Source: CBDCWQ01 sp965223435
GTDB taxonomy: Bacteria > Myxococcota > Kuafuiibacteriia > Kuafuiibacteriales > Kuafuiibacteriaceae
Direction of reading: 5' to 3'
NCBI GenBank assembly: GCA_965223435.1
Contig: CBDCWQ010000005.1
Coordinates: 1 to 23,724, forward strand
Length of the DNA stretch: 23,724 nt
Below the pieces are notes generated by a model, which did no database searches, had not been told where the DNA came from, and saw only the letters and a list, made by a program, of their open reading frames with translations. Of this stretch, positions 15,196 to 21,699 are shown one piece after another. The position numbers and the translations under genes are program-made. Each line of letters starts with the position of its first letter. Position 1 is the stretch's first letter.

Positions 15196-15467
15196 GGAGG
15201 CAAATTGCTGAGCAACCTGGCCCTCTATGAGCCTAGCCGACCACCACGTCGACCGTATTAGCTCGGAATCCTTGTCGTTATCGTGGAACGCTGTTCTGAT
15301 GGACAGTGTCAGAATGAGGACCTATCAGGCGAAAACTAGGGCAGGGGACGGCAAAGCATTCGGTCGACAGGCAGCGAGACGCAAACTTTTGTCTGTCGAT
15401 GGCTTCGGCCGGGGGCCGCCGGTGAAGCACTCCTGAGCAAGACGTCGCCTAATCTAATCCTATCCGG

Positions 15468-18400
15468 TTATCGTTCAAAACCCCAATGTCGGCCTTGTCC
15501 ACGCAACTTTAGGTTTCGAACTTTACCCGGGCGTTTTTGCTCCAAAAGAGCCTCATAAGCCTTCTTCACACCAGGCAGCTCCTCCCGAGCCTTCATCACA
15601 AGGGCTTTGTCGGCCTTTGCGTCTTCCACAGCTTTGCGTCGCCTGTCTTGACTTGAAACAACCTTATTAAAGGCCTTCTTCACTCGAATGAGTTTAGCCC
15701 TGGCCCGCTCTTCATCCTTATAGAGACCCGCCTGAGGACCGATCCCCTTCTGGGCGACACGGGCCTTGATCGGATGCTTTTGCGCAAACGCCATCCGAGC
15801 CTCCCGTTTGGATTCGAACCAGTCTTGAGCAACCTCCACGTCGAGTTTGGCTTTCGCCACCTCGGGATAGGCATGGAAAATCTCCCTGGCCGTTCGGGGT
15901 TCACGCTTCGCGTCTTTTTCCATGGCCATGGTCTTAAGCATGAGCGTCACCCGCTGTTCGTCGCCCGCTTGTTTTTGAGCGGCATCCAAGGCCATCTGTT
16001 TCGACCGCTCCATCGAAACACGGTCCCGAAGACCGTTAAAGTCCTTGAAGTGCTTGGACGACCAATGGATCTCAATATCCTTTTTGTGCCTCGTTAAGGC
16101 GGTGGTGATGGAAGCCTTATCCATGGAAGGCGACACAAACAATACGGTCTTGTCGGCCGTTTCACCGCCCCCCTGACTCAAAGTCGACGCATAGCCGTAA
16201 TCGAAATGGCGGTACTCACGAGGGTCGAGAATGATGAAGTCCTTGTTTTCATCCAATTGGACCCCCATACGGCCCTGAGAAACCACCCTGATGGTGCCTA
16301 CCATCCCGTTTGTGATGCCAAGACGGGCATCGTTCTTCGAAAAGATGATGCGATCCCCCTTCGCAAAGACCCGAGGCCCCGCATCAGTCAAAAGCTTACA
16401 CCCGTGACCCATCTCACCCGCCTCTTCGCGAATCGCACGGGTCTCCCGATTAAGCGCTTCGACATCCTTTTTGCGATGCGCCAAAAGAAGGCAGGTTTGT
16501 TCGGAGTTTTGCTGCCTTGCCTCTACCCAGCCCTGAGCCGCAGCCCGGTAGGCGCCCTTCACGCTTTTGTGTTCCCGCATCACGCCGAGGGACTCGTACA
16601 TCTCCAAAGCGAAGGGGACGTCATCATGGGCCAGCGCTTGAGCCACCTGCCGATGTTGGGCTTGTTCCTGGCGACGGACCTCCTCCTGAAGCTCCGCGGT
16701 CTTATGAAATTCGGTGATCAACCGAAACGGAGCGCCCGCGCCAGTGGCCGGCATTTGCCCAACATCACCCGCAAGGACCACTTTGGCTTGGACCTCCTCC
16801 GCCTTGGCCAAGATGCGCTCGAGCTGTGTCGTACCCACCGATTGCGCCTGATCGATGATCAAAACATCGCTGGCCCGCAAAACCTCCTTGCCCTGAAGCC
16901 AAGCATGAGACCACCCAGCCAAAGTCCGTGATGAAATGCCAGTATCCTTTTCAAACCCTCGCGCCATGCGAGAGGTTTGCCCGCCCCCCAGGACCCGAAA
17001 GCCCTGCTTCTCCCACACGCTCTTGGCCGCTTTGAGGACATGGGTTTTGCCTGTCCCAGCGACGCCCTCGAGAAGAGCCAAGTCACCTGAAGTAGAGGTG
17101 AGGTACTCAAGGGCAGCGGCTTGCTCTTTGAAGGGCACACCTTCTTGAAGGGCCTGGTCTGTGCTCGAAACCAAAGAGGGTTCAGCTTTGTGGGTGTGGC
17201 GCGAAGAGAGCGACGCCGCCTTGGCCTTCAAAGACTCCTCGGTCCGAAGCATCGATGCCGTCGTAAACACCCCCGGGTCGACCTCTTGGATACCCCCAAG
17301 AGACAAAAGCGCCTTATGGGCTTTTTCGAGTGATTCACCCCCTACGCCCTCCCCTCTTCCTCGAAGCCACCGAAAAGCCTCCTCGGACGTAAACGTAGAC
17401 TGCCAGGCGGTCAGACCTTGGACTTCGCCCAAAACCCACTGGGCACGCTGCACCCCAAGATTGTGGGTGCGGGCATGAGATTCAGCACGGTGTCGGCTCT
17501 CGAGCATCGAGCGACGGCAGCTTCGTCTCAAAAATCGAAGGGCAACTTTTTGCTTTTCTTCGTCACGCCTCGCCCAGCCCAGAGGACCGAGACCAAGAAG
17601 AGCGGCACCCTTGGTCGCCACCGAGGCATTTCGCTCCAAAACATCGCGGTGAGCCACCACATCTCGGTAAGTTTTTTCCATGGCAGCCAAACGTGTCGTG
17701 CTTTGTTGCAAACGCTCATCCGATGCGAGGAGCTTATCCGCACTCAACAGCGGTTTCGCAGCTCGGTATTCGAGCCGTTCAGCAGCGAAGTCCGGGTTTT
17801 CCGCGGATAGCGTCAGCAGGACGTCGACCAAGCCAGGGGCATCCGCCTCTTGGTGATCGAGCGCCATCGCTCGGGTACGAGCCCTCGATAGCTTGGCCAC
17901 CATCTTGGACGCGTCCTCAAAGACCTCTTTGGACCAATAGAGGTTCGCGTCGTGTTTGTGCCTACTGAGCGCAACGTAGGTCAGCGATTGGTCGAAGCCT
18001 GCCGAGGCCAACACGTAGGCCCGGTCTACTGTGACCCCTTGGCCTTTGTGTAGCGTTGCGGCGTAGCCGTGTTCGAGACTGCGGTAGGACTCAAGGTCCA
18101 CCACGACATCGGTCCCCTTGTCATCGAGTTCAACCACAAGCTTAGAGGCCTCGACATCGATGGCGCGGATGGTTCCGAGCGTTCCATTTTTGACCCCAAG
18201 GCCATTGTCATTCTTCAAAAAGTAGAGCCGATCACCCTCGGAAAAGCATCGAACACCCCGGTCAGTCTGGACCTCGACATCTTCACCGAGCGCGCCTTCA
18301 GCGCGAAGCTTGGCGCGCGCCAAAAGGTTCAGAGCCCGGACGTCATCCCGGCGGTGCGCCAGTATCAACCGGGAGGCGTTCGGATGGGCGGCGCGGTCGG

Positions 18401-20033
18401 CATCCCAGTCGGCCACGAGCTTTTGGTGGGCCGCATCTTGATCTTCGAAGCCCTGGACCGCTTTGTGGTCGAGATAAGTCTGGAGTGCTTTTTGGGTGCG
18501 ACCTTGGGCCAAATCCAAGGTGGCAGCATTTTGCCAAGCCACTTGTTGTCGGTAGATGTTTTCGAGGCCGACATAGCCAAGGTCATCTGCGAGTTTTCGA
18601 AAAGGCGCTCCCGCCTCGATGGAGGGGATTTGTCCTCGGTCACCCACCAGGACCACCTTCGCCCCGGCCGCTTCGACATAGGCAAACACCTCGGCGAGCT
18701 GCTTCGTACCCACCATGCCGGCCTCGTCGATGACCAAGACATCACCTTTTCGAAGGGCGTCTCTTCCCCTCGCCCATCGGGATGTCCAGCTCGCCAACGA
18801 GCGAGACGGAATACCAGAAGATTCATGAAGACCTTCGGCAGCGCGGCCACTCAGTCCGGCGCCAACAACCCGGAAGCCTTGAGCCTCCCATGCCTCTTTT
18901 GCAGGACGAAGAACAAAACTTTTACCGGTGCCGGCATAGCCTTCCATCAAAGCCAGGTCTCCGCTTTGGATGGTCAAATAGTGAAGTGCCCTCCCCTGCT
19001 CTTCCGTGAGCGTGCGACCATTCACCTCAGCTTGGGCGACCCATGCGGGGTCCACTTCATGTTCCTTCCGGCGATAAAATGATTGGCCCAACGCGAGGAC
19101 GCGTTTTTCGGTTTTCACGACCGTCTTGGTGGTGAAAAGGTCCGAGCCATATGGGTTTTTGCCAAGAGAAACGAGCTCCGAGGACTTCAGCATGGCCTCT
19201 TTGGCCCTCACAAACTGATCGTCATCCAAGGTCTTAGAAACCAAAAAGCGATCGAGGTCCTCGTCACTGAATGTCGATCGCTTTTCCGTCAGCGACGAGA
19301 GGGCCAATTCGGGTGTTGCAATGATTTTCTCGCCGTTGTGTTTCGCGATCTCGAGGTAAGTATCGAGCCTCTCCTCCACGATATGACGGGTGTCCTTATC
19401 GATGCGCCCGCCTACGACCCCGAGCTTCACCCCTGGCTCAAAGAGAATGCCCCTCTCCGCGTGACTTCGGTGGTCGAAATCGGGCTCCCGGCCTTCGCGG
19501 ATAAGCGCTCGATTTGCGGACTCAGACCATGCTTGCCGCCAAGCAATCAGGCGGGCCTTGTGGTTCCAAGAGCGATTCTTTTTGCCAAAGCCATCACCCT
19601 CAACGTCTCGCATCGTGAGGAGAATATGGGCATGCGGATTACCTGGGTTATCGTGATGCAAAGAGACGTCGGCGACCATCCCTTGGTCGACAAATTCACG
19701 TTTGACAAACTGCCTGAGGGCCTCAATCTGCCCTTCGGCAGAGAGGTCCTTGGGCAGAGAAAGCGTGACATCTCGGGCGACCTGAGCATCTTTTCTCCGC
19801 TCATTGTTTTCGACATGGTTCCATAGCTTGGCCCGCTGGGTCATCCACTCCGGGGCATGCTCGGGGGCCATCACTTGAGAAAACACCACGCCCTGTTTCT
19901 TGGCGTAGTTCCACATGCGGCCCATCCGTTCGTCGCGAAGCTTCTCCGCTGCGCGGTACGCGGCCGCCGCCACGGCGGAGCGCCCGTCGGACCGACGAAT
20001 CGGTTGGGCGTGGAAGTGGTAACCACCGTTCAA
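15468..20033 (-). CDS. MobQ/TraA-like relaxase with two helicase modules
   Basis: This 1,521-aa protein should nick oriT, stay bound to the 5' end and unwind the strand during transfer. The likely start is TTG at 20033: a stop lies a few codons upstream and the next residues (GGYHFHAQPIRRSDGRSAVA) are the usual MobA/MobL N-terminus. Relaxase domain, about 1-210: probable catalytic Tyr26 (AAYRAAE), metal histidines His127, His134 and His136 (HHDNPGNPHAH). Helicase 1, about 340-700: Walker A GYAGTGKS (365-372), DEAG (436-439), GDRGQIP, HKGQG and ALSRHK. Helicase 2, about 965-1330: GVAGTGKT (990-997) but DQAQ (1061-1064) and SQGGG in place of HKGQG. The C-terminal 150 residues are basic and probably coiled-coil. 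No coupling protein or mating-pore genes are present, so helper functions are needed. Confidence 0.93.
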   Translation of the reverse strand: MNGGYHFHAQPIRRSDGRSAVAAAAYRAAEKLRDERMGRMWNYAKKQGVVFSQVMAPEHAPEWMTQRAKLWNHVENNERRKDAQVARDVTLSLPKDLSAEGQIEALRQFVKREFVDQGMVADVSLHHDNPGNPHAHILLTMRDVEGDGFGKKNRSWNHKARLIAWRQAWSESANRALIREGREPDFDHRSHAERGILFEPGVKLGVVGGRIDKDTRHIVEERLDTYLEIAKHNGEKIIATPELALSSLTEKRSTFSDEDLDRFLVSKTLDDDQFVRAKEAMLKSSELVSLGKNPYGSDLFTTKTVVKTEKRVLALGQSFYRRKEHEVDPAWVAQAEVNGRTLTEEQGRALHYLTIQSGDLALMEGYAGTGKSFVLRPAKEAWEAQGFRVVGAGLSGRAAEGLHESSGIPSRSLASWTSRWARGRDALRKGDVLVIDEAGMVGTKQLAEVFAYVEAAGAKVVLVGDRGQIPSIEAGAPFRKLADDLGYVGLENIYRQQVAWQNAATLDLAQGRTQKALQTYLDHKAVQGFEDQDAAHQKLVADWDADRAAHPNASRLILAHRRDDVRALNLLARAKLRAEGALGEDVEVQTDRGVRCFSEGDRLYFLKNDNGLGVKNGTLGTIRAIDVEASKLVVELDDKGTDVVVDLESYRSLEHGYAATLHKGQGVTVDRAYVLASAGFDQSLTYVALSRHKHDANLYWSKEVFEDASKMVAKLSRARTRAMALDHQEADAPGLVDVLLTLSAENPDFAAERLEYRAAKPLLSADKLLASDERLQQSTTRLAAMEKTYRDVVAHRDVLERNASVATKGAALLGLGPLGWARRDEEKQKVALRFLRRSCRRSMLESRHRAESHARTHNLGVQRAQWVLGEVQGLTAWQSTFTSEEAFRWLRGRGEGVGGESLEKAHKALLSLGGIQEVDPGVFTTASMLRTEESLKAKAASLSSRHTHKAEPSLVSSTDQALQEGVPFKEQAAALEYLTSTSGDLALLEGVAGTGKTHVLKAAKSVWEKQGFRVLGGGQTSRMARGFEKDTGISSRTLAGWSHAWLQGKEVLRASDVLIIDQAQSVGTTQLERILAKAEEVQAKVVLAGDVGQMPATGAGAPFRLITEFHKTAELQEEVRRQEQAQHRQVAQALAHDDVPFALEMYESLGVMREHKSVKGAYRAAAQGWVEARQQNSEQTCLLLAHRKKDVEALNRETRAIREEAGEMGHGCKLLTDAGPRVFAKGDRIIFSKNDARLGITNGMVGTIRVVSQGRMGVQLDENKDFIILDPREYRHFDYGYASTLSQGGGETADKTVLFVSPSMDKASITTALTRHKKDIEIHWSSKHFKDFNGLRDRVSMERSKQMALDAAQKQAGDEQRVTLMLKTMAMEKDAKREPRTAREIFHAYPEVAKAKLDVEVAQDWFESKREARMAFAQKHPIKARVAQKGIGPQAGLYKDEERARAKLIRVKKAFNKVVSSQDRRRKAVEDAKADKALVMKAREELPGVKKAYEALLEQKRPGKVRNLKLRGQGRHWGFER

Positions 20034-20051
20034 TCGAACTCTGCTCTTTCA

Positions 20052-20070
20052 GGCCGCCCTTCAGGCGGCC
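20052..20070. repeat. hairpin between oriT and the relaxase gene
   Basis: GGCCGCC-CTTCA-GGCGGCC is a strong 7-bp stem just 3' of oriT on the relaxase side, with no T-run. It may be part of the relaxosome recognition region or a control element in the relaxase leader. Confidence 0.5.
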
Positions 20071-20075
20071 CGCAC

Positions 20076-20106
20076 ACGTTGCTTGCAACGTATAAGTGCG
20101 CACTTC
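20076..20106 (+). other. oriT: oriT of RSF1010/MobQ type with predicted nic site
   Basis: A perfect 7-bp hairpin, ACGTTGC-TT-GCAACGT (20076-20091), is followed by A and then TAAGTGCG (20093-20100) and C. In RSF1010-family origins, an inverted repeat lies just 5' of TAA(A/G)TGCG and the nick falls before the next C. By that analogy the nick is between 20100 and 20101 on the plus strand. The location 43 bases from the MobQ relaxase start supports it. The motif match is seen; the nick is inferred. Confidence 0.78.
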
Positions 20107-20284
20107 GTCGCTTTGGCTCCTTGTGATAGGTGCTGAAGCAACACCTTTCAAGTCTCGTCTCTCTCGGTGCTTCACAAAAACTACGGCATTCTGGAGTGTG
20201 TCGAAATGGCGTACGTGATGGAGTTCTTCTCCGAACGGACTTTCGTTTCGCGAAGGTGATGGTGGGTCTTGCTAAGGCGTGAGT

Positions 20285-20403
20285 CCAAGTTCTCCACAGG
20301 CGGCTCAGGCGTAGAGGCGGAATAGCGGGACCAAAAAAAGTCCCGCCCGCCGCGGAGCCCCCGCACGAGGGCTACACAATAACGACGACTGTGGAAAACT
20401 TGG
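20285..20403. repeat. 15-bp inverted repeat with DnaA-box-like cores
   Basis: CCAAGTTCTCCACAG (20285-20299) and CTGTGGAAAACTTGG (20389-20403) are inverted copies matching at 14 of 15 positions. Each core (TTCTCCACA and TTTTCCACA) differs by one base from the DnaA box TTATCCACA. Facing DnaA boxes around a strong hairpin could belong to a replication origin, but could also mark a recombination or relaxosome site. Confidence 0.45.
20325..20346. terminator. hairpin with A-rich loop, possible terminator
   Basis: GCGGGAC-CAAAAAAA-GTCCCGC is a perfect 7-bp GC-rich stem centred between the two DnaA-box-like arms. It lacks a following T-run, so a terminator role is uncertain; it may be an origin-associated structure. 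Confidence 0.4.
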
Positions 20404-20543
20404 GCGGACTACACCATTTCAGACACCGAGGCATCATGAATGCTCTGCGAAATCGCTTAGGTGTATTCGAAAAGGGCTGGGTCATTCGTGTAACGATTCA
20501 AGCAATCAGGGGAGTCCATTTGATGAGGGAAAGGAGCATAGCT

Positions 20544-20639
20544 ATGGGTGATGGATTTGCATTTAAGCAACCGCCCATGCCTCGAAATTCTGCATTACGA
20601 CAAAGTGTCCAACACCGAAAAATCAACGAAGAGCGTTGA
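20544..20639 (+). CDS. small ORF, 31 aa, with strong ribosome binding site
   Basis: ATG at 20544 follows a perfect AAAGGAG (20530-20536) by seven bases and encodes MGDGFAFKQPPMPRNSALRQ and a basic tail ending KINEER. The ribosome binding site is among the best in the plasmid, which argues for translation. Two short frames follow closely (MSERLSLLR... from 20642 and MDKKKLELLR... 20683-20769). Together they could be pieces of one frameshifted basic protein, for example a relaxosome accessory protein divergent from the relaxase; that is speculation. Confidence 0.35.
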   Translation: MGDGFAFKQPPMPRNSALRQSVQHRKINEER

Positions 20640-20682
20640 CGATGTCAGAGCGCTTGAGTCTTCTTCGGGTTGATTCCGGAAG

Positions 20683-20769
20683 ATGGACAAAAAGAAGCTG
20701 GAGCTCCTGAGGACATTGCAACCAAACCGCATTGAGATCGCCTCTCAGGCAGCCGCGAAAGATGGTTAG
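20683..20769 (+). CDS. possible small ORF, 28 aa
   Basis: MDKKKLELLRTLQPNRIEIA and eight more residues, ending at TAG 20767-20769. It is charged and helix-prone. The GGAAG upstream is too close for a good ribosome binding site. It may be a fragment of a decayed gene together with its neighbours. Confidence 0.2.
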   Translation: MDKKKLELLRTLQPNRIEIASQAAAKDG

Positions 20770-21327
20770 CTGCGAAGCTAGAGGCGGAAGAACTCAGGCC
20801 CCAAAAGCAGAAGAGCCCACAAAAAATGACAAAACAGCAGTCTAGCCAGAAGAAGAAAAAACGAAGCACCCAGCGAAGAATCATCTCGGTCAGATATTTG
20901 ATCGCATGGATAAAAACTGACCTCCGACATTCGGGGGCGCGGCATGAAGGACATCACGAAGTTTCGAGGGGTGAACCGTCAAGCGTGCCGAGGTTTCGGC
21001 GTCTTGTTCGAGCAAAAACACAGCAACCAAAACCAACGCATAGAAACGAATCACTGAAGAGCAGGATGTCGCTTCATTTTGGCCTCTCAAGACCCAACAC
21101 AACCCCGAGAGCCAGCCCCGCCCTACCCGCGTCAAGGGACCACTTCGTTCGCGCGAAGACGCGCGCCCTTGACCCCGTCAGGTCGAGCCTGACCAGAAGC
21201 AACGATGAGGCTCTAAGGGAGCCTCCCCTCAAGGAATTTGAGAGGAAAAACAACCACACTGAAGGACAAAAAAGCTGGGCACAGGCCTCATCCATCGAGG
21301 CAAAGCTCTTCTCGGGGAATTCACGAC
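20770..21327. other. region without a confident gene, with structured segment
   Basis: A lysine/arginine-rich plus-strand frame spans 20826-21581, but its second half overlaps the more protein-like 103-aa gene in another frame and it has no good start signal, so I do not call it. The notable content is a run of hairpins at 21131-21225. Confidence 0.3.
21131..21225. repeat. three consecutive stem-loops
   Basis: Hairpin 1: GTCAAGGG (21131-21138) with CCCTTGAC (21166-21173), enclosing CTTCG/CGAAG. Hairpin 2: GTCAGG-TCGAG-CCTGAC (21177-21193). Hairpin 3: GAGGCTC-TAAGG-GAGCCTC (21207-21225). All outer stems are perfect. Such a string can be a single-strand origin, a structured leader RNA for the downstream gene, or a small RNA. 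Confidence 0.6.
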
Positions 21328-21639
21328 ATGAGCGAAAAATGGAGAACCGAGATAGAAGGACAGACGAAGAAAATGTGGCCGAGAAATGCCAAGACACCAT
21401 GCGCATTTCGTTACGGCAACAAACAAGTAGGAATCGCCGTTTACGCAGGCGACAGGTATCTTTTCAGCCTATGGAGCAAGGCCATTACGAGAGCAAACTC
21501 AGCGTACAATCAGCTAAAGCGTTTTCCAAAAATGGTGTTTATTTCCGGTCTCTGCCATCGCAAGGCCGCGGCCTGCAGTGACGCTCAACAATACGAGGGG
21601 AACAGGTACGCCACCGAGACAGTGCCTTTTGCGTTCTAA
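21328..21639 (+). CDS. hypothetical protein, 103 aa
   Basis: ATG at 21328 follows GGGGA by about nine bases. The product (MSEKWRTEIEGQTKKMWPRN at the start; later VGIAVYAGDRYLFSLW and TETVPFAF at the end) has alternating hydrophobic residues typical of a small alpha/beta domain, with two cysteines and basic patches. No signal peptide or membrane segment is visible and I do not recognise the family. It is convergent with the winged-helix gene and lies downstream of a string of hairpins that could control it. A longer in-frame start exists at 21238, but that stretch is lysine/serine-rich and less convincing. Confidence 0.5.
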   Translation: MSEKWRTEIEGQTKKMWPRNAKTPCAFRYGNKQVGIAVYAGDRYLFSLWSKAITRANSAYNQLKRFPKMVFISGLCHRKAAACSDAQQYEGNRYATETVPFAF

Positions 21640-21655
21640 ACGCCTCGGGACGCAC

Positions 21656-21690
21656 GCACTCTCGAGCATCGTCGAGAAGAAAAAGAGTGC
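21656..21690. terminator. hairpin between convergent genes, possible terminator
   Basis: GCACTCT (21656-21662) pairs with AGAGTGC (21684-21690), enclosing a second small stem CTCGA/TCGAG. It lies between the ends of two convergent genes. The adjacent A-rich run would give a U-rich tract on the minus transcript only inside the stem, so efficiency is uncertain. Confidence 0.4.
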
Positions 21691-21699
21691 CTCGGGATT

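Larger units (their letters stand above)
20107..20543. other. oriT-flanking non-coding region
   Basis: No confident gene. It contains TGAAGCA/TGCTTCA (20134-20140, 20168-20174), the DnaA-box-like inverted repeat and the strong A-loop hairpin listed below. A plus-strand GTG frame from 20391 is open to 20639, but only its last 31 codons have a good ribosome binding site. The upstream promoter of the relaxase (minus strand) should be in the first part. Confidence 0.35.

Noticed and set aside
18069..19826. Long plus-strand frames opposite the relaxase
   Set aside because: The relaxase frame has complete helicase motifs across this stretch; the antisense frames have none.
15468..20106. Self-transmissible conjugative system
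   Set aside because: Only a relaxase and oriT are present; no coupling ATPase or VirB/Tra pore genes are found anywhere on the circle.
20826..21581. 251-codon lysine/arginine-rich frame on the plus strand
   Set aside because: No good start signal, low-complexity composition, and its second half overlaps the more protein-like 103-aa frame.
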